Part shown: positions 44,826 to 54,325 of the stretch, in pieces | How the letters are laid out: every line of letters begins with the position of its first letter | Numbering within the stretch: the stretch's first letter is position 1 | NCBI GenBank assembly: GCA_945861275.1 | Contig: CAMATZ010000004.1 | Location: 1 to 64,000 of the forward strand | Source: Bordetella parapertussis | Lineage (GTDB): Bacteria; Pseudomonadota; Gammaproteobacteria; Burkholderiales; SG8-41 | Direction of reading: 5' to 3' | DNA length: 64,000 nucleotides | Position numbers and translations under genes: made by a program | Notes under the pieces: model-generated | The model's input: only the letters and a program-made list of their open reading frames with translations | What the model was told of the DNA's origin: nothing | Databases searched by the model: none

Positions 44826-45155
44826 ATGAAAAAAATATCGCTCAAGACCACAGTAGCTGCTGTCTCTTTGTCACTGGCACTGGTGCCGGTTGGATTTGCG
44901 CAGTCCCCCGCTGCAACGCCGGTTGCGGCCAACACGAAGCCGCTGCCCGGCGCGAGGATCGCATCGCAGGCAGAGGCGCTATTTGCGGGCGGTGCTCTAA
45001 CGACGACCGGGATTGTTGTAGGCGTCGTAGCGATCGCAGCGATCGCAGGAGTTGTGGCTAACCAAAACTCGAATCAGGAAGACATCCTCCAACAGCTTCT
45101 GGCAAGCGGTCAATTTACGATCAATGCGTCGGGGCAACTGTCGCAAGTTCGCTAA
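44826..45155 (+). CDS. Small exported protein, YjbE-like by position
   Basis: The product has 109 residues from an ATG at 44826 after CGAGGTATTCGTC. It has a clear signal peptide (VSLSLALVPVGFAQ), a Pro/Ala-rich stretch, a hydrophobic Gly/Val/Ala segment (TTTGIVVGVVAIAAIAGVVA) and a Gln/Asn-containing tail. In E. coli the yjbEFGH operon starts with a small exported protein of similar make-up; sequence identity to it is not evident, so the link rests on position. A terminator follows, so it could be made in excess over the downstream genes. Confidence 0.65.
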   Translation: MKKISLKTTVAAVSLSLALVPVGFAQSPAATPVAANTKPLPGARIASQAEALFAGGALTTTGIVVGVVAIAAIAGVVANQNSNQEDILQQLLASGQFTINASGQLSQVR

Positions 45156-45239
45156 GACCTTTAACACTGCCGGCAAGGCGTTGCTGTAGAGGTGCGTTAG
45201 TGTAGTTACAGCAGTCTGTGCAATCAAGGTTTGTCAAAA

Positions 45240-45266
45240 CTCGCTGTACATCAGCGGGTTTTTTTT
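45240..45266 (+). terminator. Intrinsic terminator or attenuator after the YjbE-like gene
   Basis: CTCGCTG pairs with CAGCGGG around TACAT, followed by eight T. It lies 85 bp after the small gene and 245 bp before the yjbF-like gene. The interval 45267-45510 shows no convincing gene, so this may be an attenuator inside the locus. Confidence 0.75.
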
Positions 45267-45510
45267 GGTTAATATTTGCTGTCGTGAAAAATCATGGCTC
45301 GCGCTGTCGTCATCCGCATCCCGCCCTGGAAGCCGTTTCGTTCTGCGTACCAGTTGCTGGAAACAGTGGGCGCCTGGCCCTGGAAATGCCAACGCTACAA
45401 TACACGCTACTATCGACGAACAAGCAATGTGCGGGCCTTGAACTATCTCTGATGGTCACCGGTTAACTCGTCCCGCGTTGAAACCAACTGCAGACCATGC
45501 AAAACTCGCC

Positions 45511-46221
45511 ATGTACTTGAATAGTCGCGCGCTGTTTGCTGCGCTTTTAGTGGCTTGCGTAATTTCCGGCTGCGAAGCGCTTGGCCCCGCCACATGGCAA
45601 ATGCTGAAGACCAGCATCAAGCCACAGACGGACGACGTTAGCGCACGACTCAACCCTGCATACGAGCATTTAAGAATCTTCATCAAAGGTCGAAGCGTGT
45701 TCGTTACATTGGGTGACCGCGAAGACCATCCCGACGGCGCCATTGACGTTTACTATAGTACGGGCCGCGAGGTCGTTCGCCTTCAGAACGGAAGAATCGT
45801 GGGAACGGCCGGACTGCTGGCCGAATGGCGAAATGTTTCCGTGCAGAAAATGCCAATGTGGGCGGCCGTGGCTCAATCGAGAGAGCCGGTTTTGGGAGAG
45901 CGCGTGCGTGATGTAATGCCCGGTTATCGATATGGAATCCGCGACAAGCTCATCGTGAGTAGAATAGCCACCCCTGTCAAATCCCAGCTAGTGAATGTCA
46001 ATGCGGAAAGTCTGACCTGGTTTGAGGAGCGACACGAAAATGCGCCTGCAACCGGCAATGCGAACTTGTTTTTCAAGCCTGCCATGCCAGCGGAGTCGCT
46101 TCCTCCGGCGCGCTACGCCGTGGATTTTACGGGAGACCGTGAAACGGTGGTATATGGCGAGCAATGTCTGGCGCCCGATTTGTGTTTTTCCTGGCAACGC
46201 TGGATACCCAGGAAACCGTAA
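45511..46221 (+). CDS. YjbF/GfcB-family lipoprotein
   Basis: The product is about 236 residues from the ATG at 45511; an in-frame TTG at 45478 is the alternative. The lipobox VISGC follows a 20-residue signal. The domain (LRIFIKGRSVFVTLGDRE, VVRLQNGRIVGTAGLLAEWR, SLTWFEERHE) matches the YjbF (GfcB) family, outer-membrane lipoproteins of exopolysaccharide loci. The stop is 3 bp from the next ATG, so it is cotranscribed with the large fusion protein. Confidence 0.8.
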   Translation: MYLNSRALFAALLVACVISGCEALGPATWQMLKTSIKPQTDDVSARLNPAYEHLRIFIKGRSVFVTLGDREDHPDGAIDVYYSTGREVVRLQNGRIVGTAGLLAEWRNVSVQKMPMWAAVAQSREPVLGERVRDVMPGYRYGIRDKLIVSRIATPVKSQLVNVNAESLTWFEERHENAPATGNANLFFKPAMPAESLPPARYAVDFTGDRETVVYGEQCLAPDLCFSWQRWIPRKP

Positions 46222-46224
46222 TTC

Positions 46225-49200
46225 ATGCAACCAGCACGGCGCAGGAACGTGGCTCAACACCAGGCTGGCGGCACGCCGCCAGGTAGTCAGCAAAAACTGG
46301 GGCGACTGACACATTTTGCAGTTTCCGGTGGCGTCTGCATTTGCCTGGCGGCAGTTTCACCGCTCGCACTAGCGCAGGCAGCCCCCAAACGGCTGAGCGA
46401 CTGGCTGCTGGAGCAGCCTTACATGCCAAACGCGTACTTCCTCGGGCTAAGCTGGCGGGTAGCCGACGAAGTGCCGACCCAGTACGCGTTGCGTCAGGAA
46501 CTCCTGCAAGCGCTGGTAGCCGCCAGCCGTGCCACAGCCCATGCGCAAGCCGCCGATCGTATGCGCAAATGGGTAGCCACCCTGCCGGTTACCGGCAGGG
46601 TACCGGTTTCCAACGCCGACGCGCGGTGGTTACAGGCCAATCCCGTGCGCGACCCCATTTTGCTTGCCGGTCATAGTGTCGTTTTGCCACGACGCCCTGC
46701 GACGGTCACAGTAATCGCCGGAAACGCGACGCACTGCGCAGTGACCCATGTATCAGGTGTTGAGGCAAGAGCTTATCTGGAGGCTTGTGGTATTACCAAA
46801 GCGGACTGGGCCTGGATCGCGCAACCCGACGGACGCATGCAGCGTTTTGGCGTTGCGACCTGGAATCGCGAAATCCAGAATGATCCAGCGCCAGGTGCAT
46901 GGATTTGGGCGCCATCACGCGATAGCGGATGGCCGGAGCTGTTCTCGCAGCAACTCATCGCCTTTCTCGCTACGCAGGGACCTGCGGAGGATCCCGTCGT
47001 CGCGCCGCAACGCAATTCAAAGAGGGCAACCAAGACACAACACGCGAAATCAAATCCCGGAGGCGCATCCCAAGGCTATCGTTATCCGACTGCCGAAAGC
47101 GCCAGCGTAGCGGCGAATGACACATCTGGACGACAAGACAGTACCCAGACTGTTGCGAGCATTTCACCATCGACACCAGCCTCAAGGTCCCGCAACGCAG
47201 AAGTCTCCTCCAGCAGTTGGGGTAACGTTGGTCTGATCGAAACACCTACCGCGCGCATGTACGAGGCGGGACATTTTTCATTCAGCTACAACCGGGCGGT
47301 ACCGTACACCCGGGGCAATGTTTTTTTCCAGCCTTTGGACTGGTTTGAGGTCGGCTTTCGCTACACGGACATTAACAATCGCCTTTACGGCGACGTCGCT
47401 TTTAGTGGCACACAAACCTACAAGGATAAGGGCGTTGATCTTAAATTTCGTCTATGGCCGGAGTCAGCCTATGTGCCCCAGTTGGCCGTGGGCTTGCGTG
47501 ATGCAGCCGGGACTGGACTGTTTTCTGCTGAATACCTGGTAGCCAGCAAACGCACGGATATGTTCGACTGGAGTCTGGGATTGGGGTGGGGATATCTGGC
47601 AGGTCAGACACGGAATGCCGCAGCAGTCGGCGCAGGTGGCAATTTCAGTGTAAAAAACTACTTTCGGGGCGCTGCAAAGCCATTCGGCGGTGTCCAGTAC
47701 CAAACACCCTGGGAAAAAGTGGCGCTTAAACTCGAGTACGACAGCAATAATTACCAAAACGAACCGCTGGGGAACAATCAAAAACGCAACTCGCCGTGGA
47801 ATTTTGGCGTGATATTTAAAGCCGCCAAATCTATCGACATTTCGTTGGGTGTTGAGCGCGGCAATACCGTAATGCTTGGACTGGCGCTTCATACGCAACT
47901 GGATGGCCTTTCCACACCAAAGCTCAACGACCCGCCGCGAGTCCCAGTGGTTGAAGCACGCCCAATACAACCCAGGCTGGACTGGGCTGCCACCGTGCAG
48001 GCCATCAGAACTCAAACCAATTGGAACGTAACCAGCATCGAAAGCGGCGCTCGGGAACTACGCTTGACACTGGAAAATGCTGGCGCTACCTATTGGCACG
48101 AAAGGATCGATAAACTGGCAGCGGTACTGCATCGCGATGCGCCACAGTCTGTCGACCGCTTTGTACTCAAATATCGTGCGCGTGGAAACGACATTGCAGA
48201 GCATGTCATCGACCGTGATGCCTGGATATGGCCACAGGCGCAGCCGTTGCCACCGCGCGAACAACAAGTCGCGGTGACTTCAAGGGCGCCATCCAAGTCT
48301 GAAGAACCGGCAAATGTTCTGCATAACAGCCCGCGGCCCAAGTTTACGCACGGCCTAAGAGTGGGCTATGGGCAAACACTCGGAGGCCCCGACGCCTTCG
48401 TGCTGTTTCAGGTCTATGCTCAGGAAACGGCACGCCTGTGGTTACGCGACGACACCTGGATAGACGGTAGTCTGCGTTTAAGGCTGGTCGATAATTACAG
48501 TAAATTCAAACAAGGCGGCGACAATGGCAGTTTACCCCGCGTCCGCACCTTCTTGCAGCAATATTTCACCGCCCCAGGAGTCAAGGTCCCGAATTTGCAG
48601 ATAACACATGTCGGCAAACTTTCCGGTAATCAGTATTATAGCGTCTATGGCGGCTACCTCGAAGAAATGTTTGCCGGCATAGGCGGCGAATGGTTATACC
48701 GTCCATTCGCGAGCCGGCTTGCGCTTGGCATTGATGTGAACGAAGTGAAGCAGCGCGACTTCCGGCAGGATCTGAGCTTTGGAAATGCCGGGACGCAAAC
48801 GGGATATCGCACCACCACGGGACATGCAACGCTGTACTGGGACACCGGTTGGAACGATGTGCACGCCTCGCTAGCCGTCGGACGTTATCTCGCAGGTGAT
48901 ACAGGCGCCACTGTTCTGTTGGCGCGCACATTCAAGAATGGCGTGAGCATGGGTGCATTTGCCACCAAGACCAATGTAACGGCGGCTCAGTTCGGCGAAG
49001 GCAGTTTCGACAAAGGTATTTTCCTGAATATTCCTTTTGACGCCATGGTATCCCGCACGACCGGGACGATAGCCAATTTTTTGTGGAAACCATTAACGCG
49101 CGACGGCGGCGCTTTTCTGTCTCGAAGCTCGTCGCTATACGGCGTCACCGGCGCAAGGGATAGCCGTATCCTGCAATTCAAGCCGGCGCCCGTACCGAAT

Positions 49201-50406
49201 GAAACGTTAATCCCTGCTGACTACCGGGAATCCTGGACGCCCAAAACCACCGGTCCTGAACCCTACACCCGCATCACCCAAAAACCACCCGCCACGCAAT
49301 TCGAGCCCGGTACGTCTCATGAGTACCGCATGGTTGAAGCGCTCTACCGCCAAGGCTACCGCAACATTATGGTCAACTACGACCAATCCAACCGGCTTAC
49401 GATTGCACTATCAAACGACACGATCAGTCCGGTCAGCCGTGCGGTGGGTCGCGCTGCACGCACGGTATTGCCGCTGGCGCCGCTGGAAGCGCGCGAAATA
49501 AAAATCACTTACGCGGCACGCACCGATCCACTGGTAACCTATGAATTCATTGATCTGGAACGGCTCGGCCGCTATTTCGCAGGCACGGCCGGTGCCGCAG
49601 AACTCGCAAATTACGTTACCGTTGACTATCTCAATCCGGCAGCGCGCCAGGATGATCCGCTTGAGCGCTTGAACGATCTCGATCCCGAAGCCAAGCCCAA
49701 GATTTTGTCCACCGTGATACCCGAAACGGTATCAGTTTCGCGTGTCGCAACGGACTTCGCCAACGCGGGGCGAAAGGCAATGGACATGAACTGGGCGCAG
49801 GCGGGCGCGCTGGGTGCGGGCGCGATACTTGCGAGTAGCGCACTGGATAAACGCGCCTTCCAGTTTGCCAAAGACCACCAGACTAACCGCTGGGTTACCA
49901 ACGGCACCAAGGTGGGCAATGCCCTGCCGTGGGTGGGCTTGGCGGGTGCGGCCTTGCTTGCACTGGATGGCAGTGATCCTAAACGCTCGCGCACCGGCTT
50001 TGCCGCTGCCGAGGCCGGCATGTCCGCTTTGTTGCTCACCACCGGCCTCAAATTCGCGGTAGGCCGCGCACGTCCCGAAGACGGCCTGGGCAACCATAGT
50101 TTTCAAAGCTTTAGTTCGGGTAACAATAACAGTGCCTTTCCCTCGCGTCACTCCGCGCTGGCGTGGGCAGTGGCGACACCGTTCGCGCTGGAATACGACG
50201 CGCCCTGGTTGTACGGCGTCGCCGCGCTGACCAATATGGCGCGCGTCGGCAGCCGCGAACATTGGGTATCTGACACGGTAGCGGGCAGCCTGATTGGCTA
50301 CGGCTTGGGGCGAATCTTCTGGGAATCCTCCAAGTCGAATGGCAAGAATGACCCGCGCATCTCGGTCAGCCCAGGCGGCATAAATGTCGCGTGGAAACTG
50401 GATTGA
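46225..50406 (+). CDS. Giant fusion: YjbG/GfcC-like + YjbH-like + PAP2 phosphatase
   Basis: The product has 1393 residues. A long-headed signal peptide (LAAVSPLALAQA, near 40-51) leads into a YjbG/GfcC-like part (about 55-260: LSDWLLEQPYMPNAYFLG, VTVIAGNATHCAVTHVSGVE), a Ser/Thr/Lys-rich linker (to 330), and a YjbH-like beta-rich part (about 331-1150: GNVGLIETPTARMYEAG, YTDINNRLYGDVAFSG). The C-terminal PAP2 phosphatase (about 1185-1393) has KFAVGRARP, FPSRHSA and ARVGSREHWVSD, the three catalytic motifs. YjbG and YjbH are separate proteins in E. coli, and I know no standard version with a PAP2 domain. The frame is open throughout, so it is one protein. Confidence 0.85.
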   Translation: MQPARRRNVAQHQAGGTPPGSQQKLGRLTHFAVSGGVCICLAAVSPLALAQAAPKRLSDWLLEQPYMPNAYFLGLSWRVADEVPTQYALRQELLQALVAASRATAHAQAADRMRKWVATLPVTGRVPVSNADARWLQANPVRDPILLAGHSVVLPRRPATVTVIAGNATHCAVTHVSGVEARAYLEACGITKADWAWIAQPDGRMQRFGVATWNREIQNDPAPGAWIWAPSRDSGWPELFSQQLIAFLATQGPAEDPVVAPQRNSKRATKTQHAKSNPGGASQGYRYPTAESASVAANDTSGRQDSTQTVASISPSTPASRSRNAEVSSSSWGNVGLIETPTARMYEAGHFSFSYNRAVPYTRGNVFFQPLDWFEVGFRYTDINNRLYGDVAFSGTQTYKDKGVDLKFRLWPESAYVPQLAVGLRDAAGTGLFSAEYLVASKRTDMFDWSLGLGWGYLAGQTRNAAAVGAGGNFSVKNYFRGAAKPFGGVQYQTPWEKVALKLEYDSNNYQNEPLGNNQKRNSPWNFGVIFKAAKSIDISLGVERGNTVMLGLALHTQLDGLSTPKLNDPPRVPVVEARPIQPRLDWAATVQAIRTQTNWNVTSIESGARELRLTLENAGATYWHERIDKLAAVLHRDAPQSVDRFVLKYRARGNDIAEHVIDRDAWIWPQAQPLPPREQQVAVTSRAPSKSEEPANVLHNSPRPKFTHGLRVGYGQTLGGPDAFVLFQVYAQETARLWLRDDTWIDGSLRLRLVDNYSKFKQGGDNGSLPRVRTFLQQYFTAPGVKVPNLQITHVGKLSGNQYYSVYGGYLEEMFAGIGGEWLYRPFASRLALGIDVNEVKQRDFRQDLSFGNAGTQTGYRTTTGHATLYWDTGWNDVHASLAVGRYLAGDTGATVLLARTFKNGVSMGAFATKTNVTAAQFGEGSFDKGIFLNIPFDAMVSRTTGTIANFLWKPLTRDGGAFLSRSSSLYGVTGARDSRILQFKPAPVPNETLIPADYRESWTPKTTGPEPYTRITQKPPATQFEPGTSHEYRMVEALYRQGYRNIMVNYDQSNRLTIALSNDTISPVSRAVGRAARTVLPLAPLEAREIKITYAARTDPLVTYEFIDLERLGRYFAGTAGAAELANYVTVDYLNPAARQDDPLERLNDLDPEAKPKILSTVIPETVSVSRVATDFANAGRKAMDMNWAQAGALGAGAILASSALDKRAFQFAKDHQTNRWVTNGTKVGNALPWVGLAGAALLALDGSDPKRSRTGFAAAEAGMSALLLTTGLKFAVGRARPEDGLGNHSFQSFSSGNNNSAFPSRHSALAWAVATPFALEYDAPWLYGVAALTNMARVGSREHWVSDTVAGSLIGYGLGRIFWESSKSNGKNDPRISVSPGGINVAWKLD

Positions 50407-50417
50407 TCAATCATTTG

Positions 50418-51197
50418 ATGAATAGAAATATTTTTCGACACCCCCGGCGCCGTAAGCGTATGCATACGCCTGTCTCCGTGATTTCATGCGCTCGCAAGCG
50501 TATTGTGTTGGGTACGGCACTGGTCTTTGCACTGGTAGCATCCGCGGTGTTCGCCCAAACTGGAGGTTATGGCTGCAAAGTGCTCGACCCCGAACTCCAG
50601 GGCACTTACGCGGGCGGGTGTATGAACGGCCTCGCCGACGGCAGCGGTGAAGCGGCAGGAACGGCGCGATACCAAGGCGTGTTCAAAGCCGGGAAAAAAC
50701 ACGGCAAAGGCATCAAAACCTGGCCTGATACCGGCGACCGCTATGAAGGCGATTTTGTCGAGGACCGCAAACAAGGCACCGGCACCTACGCCTGGGGCCC
50801 GCGGTCGGCATGGGCCGGAGAAAATTACCGCGGCGCCTATGTCGGCGATCAGCGCCACGGACCAGGCGTTTACCAATGGCACGCCGGGGATCGTTACAGC
50901 GGCCCATGGGAATACGATAATGCCACCGGCCCAGCCACACCCATGATGCTCGCACGGGCAAGGACGTATGTTGAGGCCAAGGCCGCCGTCGCGCGACCCG
51001 GCATCAAGGTGTGCCGTGAAATGACGGTGGGCATCGCCACACGCGAGTGGATCAGGGGCGTGGTGACGGGCTTTGACGATAATGGCGTCACAGTACGCAT
51101 CGACGACGCCGGTCAGATGGGGCACGTGATTCGCGGCAACCCGATCAACAAGGGAACACTCGTCACCGATGACTTCCCGCACTGGATGCCGTGCTAA
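50418..51197 (+). CDS. Exported MORN-repeat protein
   Basis: The product has 259 residues from the ATG at 50418; the ATG at 50460 gives a more usual signal peptide (GTALVFALVASAVFAQ). Four MORN-like units follow: GTYAGGCMNGLADGSGEAAG, YQGVFKAGKKHGKGIKTWPD, YEGDFVEDRKQGTGTYAWG and YRGAYVGDQRHGPGVYQW. The C-terminal 70 residues form a separate domain (VCREMTVGIATREWIRGVVT). MORN sheets often bind lipids or membranes. It starts 11 bp after the fusion gene and fits an envelope role beside it. Confidence 0.8.
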   Translation: MNRNIFRHPRRRKRMHTPVSVISCARKRIVLGTALVFALVASAVFAQTGGYGCKVLDPELQGTYAGGCMNGLADGSGEAAGTARYQGVFKAGKKHGKGIKTWPDTGDRYEGDFVEDRKQGTGTYAWGPRSAWAGENYRGAYVGDQRHGPGVYQWHAGDRYSGPWEYDNATGPATPMMLARARTYVEAKAAVARPGIKVCREMTVGIATREWIRGVVTGFDDNGVTVRIDDAGQMGHVIRGNPINKGTLVTDDFPHWMPC

Positions 51198-51206
51198 GCG
51201 CGCTCT

Positions 51207-52232
51207 ATGCTTGATCCTGCGACCCTGCAGTACTGGCAGATCCTGCTGTTCAAGACGGTATTTTTTTTCACCAAAGCGGTTCTCGGTTTTTTGCAGCGCG
51301 ATTCGTTTCTATATTGGCCGTTTCTGATTTCCACGCTGGCCATCGGCATGCTGGCGTGGCGTTTTGGCTACATCAAGGAACGCCTGCACGGTGGCGCATC
51401 GTGGAAAACTTTTTTCCAGCGATTCCTAGGAAAATCACTGTGGTGGCACCCCTCGGCCCGCCTCGACTACCGCTTTTATCTGGTGAATGCGGTACTTTTC
51501 CCGTTGCTGCTGGGGCCGTTTTTCTTTGGCGAAAACGCCATCTCCCGCGTGCTGGATGGCCTCACAGGTCTGGCAGCGAGCGGTGTCGGCAATACCGGCA
51601 TCGCCACCAAAGTCGCCTATACCCTGTTGTTCTTTATCGCCTACGATTTTGGACGCTTTGTTGCTCACAGCCTGCTGCACGATGTGCCTTGGCTGTGGGA
51701 ATTTCACAAGGTGCATCACTCCGCCGAGGTGCTCACACCGATGACCAGTTTCCGGGCACACCCGATTGATCTCGCGATAATGGCCTGGGCGCCCGCTGTC
51801 ACCACCGGCATCCTGGCCTGGTTGTTCCACCGCTTCGTCGACAACAGCGTAGGGTTTTACACGTTTCTCGGTCTGCACATAGTGTTTTGGATAGGCAACC
51901 TTGTCGGCAACCTGCGGCACTGGCAAGTGTGGTTGTCTTATGGCCAGACCCTGAACCGGTGGCTCATCAGCCCTGCGCACCACCAGTTGCACCACAGTGC
52001 CGAACCGCGCCATTGGGGCTGCAATCGCGGTTTCGAACTGGCGGTGTGGGATCGGCTGTATGGCACGCTCTATGTTCCATCGAATCAACCCGAAACATTT
52101 CGCATGGGACTCGGTGACGAAACCGACGGCCGCTGGCGCAGCGTGGCGCGCCTGTATTTGTGGCCGTTTGGTCTGCTCTTTAAGCGCTTTAAACAGGCGC
52201 GCATCACGCCGCGCAAGATAAACGCTAAATAA
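51207..52232 (+). CDS. Sterol-desaturase/fatty-acid-hydroxylase family membrane protein
   Basis: This 341-residue protein has four or more membrane segments and the family's di-iron His clusters: HSLLH, HKVHH (EFHKVHHSAEVLTPMTSFRA) and HHQLHH (SPAHHQLHHSAEPRHWG). It would hydroxylate or desaturate a lipid, carotenoid or similar chain in the inner membrane. It begins 9 bp after the MORN gene and probably shares its transcript. Its stop overlaps that of the convergent MFS gene by 8 bp. Confidence 0.88.
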   Translation: MLDPATLQYWQILLFKTVFFFTKAVLGFLQRDSFLYWPFLISTLAIGMLAWRFGYIKERLHGGASWKTFFQRFLGKSLWWHPSARLDYRFYLVNAVLFPLLLGPFFFGENAISRVLDGLTGLAASGVGNTGIATKVAYTLLFFIAYDFGRFVAHSLLHDVPWLWEFHKVHHSAEVLTPMTSFRAHPIDLAIMAWAPAVTTGILAWLFHRFVDNSVGFYTFLGLHIVFWIGNLVGNLRHWQVWLSYGQTLNRWLISPAHHQLHHSAEPRHWGCNRGFELAVWDRLYGTLYVPSNQPETFRMGLGDETDGRWRSVARLYLWPFGLLFKRFKQARITPRKINAK

Positions 52233-53490
52233 CTGCTTTATAAGATTTTTTTATTTCGTGGCGCTCCGCATACGCCAGCCACGCCACAGACAGCGCCTGC
52301 AACACCCAGCACAGCGCAAACGACGCGCGATAGCCCTCGACCGCATAGCGCCCATCGACCACCGGCCACAGGTTGATGATGGCGCCCACGCCAAATTGCA
52401 CCACGAACGCCAGTGAAAACATCACCAGATTCACAGCCGTCACCACGCGCCCGGTAATTTCAGGAGGGAAGCGATTCGCCAGCAGCGGATACGACAATGA
52501 TCCAAACGCCGAGAACCCGAGAAACAGCGCCCAGTACACCAACGCGCCACTGCGGTAGCCGAGTACGATAGGCAACATCGCCACCGTGCAAGCCACACAG
52601 CCCACGAAATAAATCAGCACCGGCGACACACCGCGCGACGTCAGCCGATCAGATAAGGTGCCGCATAACACACCGCCCACGCCGAACGCCGCTGCCAGGA
52701 CCAACAATTGATCAGCCATGCCGGCACGATCCAGCCCCGCTACATCACGCATCCATGGGCCTGCCCACAGCCCCATCAAACCAATCGCCACACCCTGCAC
52801 AAAGGTCGCCGCGAAACTGATGGACCAGAAGCCGCGGCTGCGAAATATCGTGCGCATTACCGCAATCTGCTCGCCTAGTGTCGTGCGCGTTTTTAGCGCA
52901 GGCTTCTCCGGCACAAACGCAAATATCGCGGCGCTCGCACCAATAGCAAGCAGCGCGAACAGCAGGAAAATCGAGCGCCAATCCATAACCCGCAACAACA
53001 TCTCAATCGGCTTGGTGGCCGACAACGCGCCGGTTGACCCCACCAGCAGCATCCAGCCGAACAGTGTCGCGGTGCGCTCGCGCGGAAACCAGATCACAAA
53101 CGCCGTCATCGACGACATCAGGCACACCGCCACGCCCATACCGAGCAGCAGGCGGCCGAGCAGCAAACCCGGGATTCCCGACGCCTGCGAGAACACCAGC
53201 GCACCTACCGCCGCCATCAGCAGCATAGTGGCATTAACCCGGCGCGGGCCGTAGCGATCCATCAACATGCCCAGCGGCAATTGCGCGCCGGCAAAGGTGA
53301 TGAAATACGCACTGGTAAGCAGCCCCAGCATGCCGGGCGACAAGCCAAACTGCTGTGTGAGTTCCGGAAATACCACAGCGTTGACATTGCGATACAGGAA
53401 CGAACAGTAGTAGCCCGCCGCGAACGGCAGGAACACCAAGGCCAGCAGACGTGCTCCCGTCGGCGCAGCGCGGTAAGAATTCGAGCGCAA
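52225..53490 (-). CDS. MFS transporter
   Basis: The product has 421 residues from a TTG at 53490, six bases after AAGGAA. The frame is open to 53748, but the extra 86 residues look non-protein. It has twelve predicted membrane segments. LFLYRNVNAV-type opening (CSFLYRNVNAVVFPEL), GMLMDRYGPRRVNATMLLMA with the MFS loop motif, and LLGRLLLGMGVAVCLMSSMT are typical. It probably moves a small organic anion; the substrate is unknown. It is convergent with the sterol-desaturase-type gene and divergent from the TRAP operon. Confidence 0.85.
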   Translation of the reverse strand: MRSNSYRAAPTGARLLALVFLPFAAGYYCSFLYRNVNAVVFPELTQQFGLSPGMLGLLTSAYFITFAGAQLPLGMLMDRYGPRRVNATMLLMAAVGALVFSQASGIPGLLLGRLLLGMGVAVCLMSSMTAFVIWFPRERTATLFGWMLLVGSTGALSATKPIEMLLRVMDWRSIFLLFALLAIGASAAIFAFVPEKPALKTRTTLGEQIAVMRTIFRSRGFWSISFAATFVQGVAIGLMGLWAGPWMRDVAGLDRAGMADQLLVLAAAFGVGGVLCGTLSDRLTSRGVSPVLIYFVGCVACTVAMLPIVLGYRSGALVYWALFLGFSAFGSLSYPLLANRFPPEITGRVVTAVNLVMFSLAFVVQFGVGAIINLWPVVDGRYAVEGYRASFALCWVLQALSVAWLAYAERHEIKKSYKAVI

Positions 53491-53785
53491 TACCCGTTCC
53501 TTGGCGAAAGCAGCAAGTGTAACCCAGCGCAATCGTGCGCCCGTTGCGGTGATCTGCCGCAACGCAAGGTAACTGTAGCAGGGACGCAGCGGGGCGCGAA
53601 GGAAATTTCGTGCGGTTGACCATTTACCGCGCAGGGCATAGATTGCTGCCTGGTGTGAAATGGTAGTTGAAAGTCCCAGCGCAGCCACTGACCGCAAACC
53701 CAGACTCAAACCAAACTTCTTTGCCCCATGCGAAGAAGTCATGACCATGGAATCTACACATCCGCCCGTTTAGGAGGAGCGTTCT

Positions 53786-54325
53786 GTGAAATTTCTGCTA
53801 CGCTTGTCAGGTCTGATTGATGCGATGAATGAACGTCTGAGCACCATCGCCGACTGGCTGGTGCTGCTGTCGTGCGCTATCAGCGCCGGCAATGCCTTCT
53901 CGCGCTACGCGTTCAGCATCAGCTCCAACGCCTGGCTGGAAATTCAATGGTATATGTTCGGTGCACTGGTCATGCTCGGCGCATCCTATACACTTAAAAG
54001 GAACGAGCATGTACGGGTTGACATCGTCTACGCCAACGTATCGACGCGTCGCCAGATCGGCATCGACATATTCGGCACGATCCTGTTCCTGCTGCCCGCC
54101 ACGTTGATCATGGCCTACCTGTCATGGCCCATATTCCACAATGCCTGGGTCGAAAACGAGATATCCAGCAATGCCGGCGGCCTCGTGCGCTGGCCGATCA
54201 AGATCTTCCTGCCACTGGGTTTTGCGCTGTTGAGCCTGCAAGGCGTCTCCGAGTTGATCAAGCGCATCGCCATGCTCACCGGGCACATGCAGGCTGACCT
54301 GCATTACGAAAGACCGCTGCAATGA
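53786..54325 (+). CDS. dctQ: TRAP transporter small permease (DctQ type)
   Basis: The product has 179 residues from a GTG behind TAGGAGGAGCGTTCT, a strong ribosome binding site. It has four membrane segments with NAWLEIQWYMFGALVMLGAS and LKRNEHVRVDIVY, the DctQ signature. It is the small membrane subunit of a TRAP importer. Its stop overlaps the dctM ATG by 4 bp (ATGA), indicating coupled translation. Confidence 0.92.
   Translation: MKFLLRLSGLIDAMNERLSTIADWLVLLSCAISAGNAFSRYAFSISSNAWLEIQWYMFGALVMLGASYTLKRNEHVRVDIVYANVSTRRQIGIDIFGTILFLLPATLIMAYLSWPIFHNAWVENEISSNAGGLVRWPIKIFLPLGFALLSLQGVSELIKRIAMLTGHMQADLHYERPLQ

Noticed and set aside
45291-45449. A 51-codon frame between the terminator and the yjbF-like gene
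   Set aside because: It has no ribosome binding site and an unusual Arg/Tyr/Trp-rich composition; nothing supports translation.
53491-53748. N-terminal extension of the MFS transporter
   Set aside because: The 86 extra residues lack membrane or domain character, and a TTG with AAGGAA marks a start that gives the normal family length.
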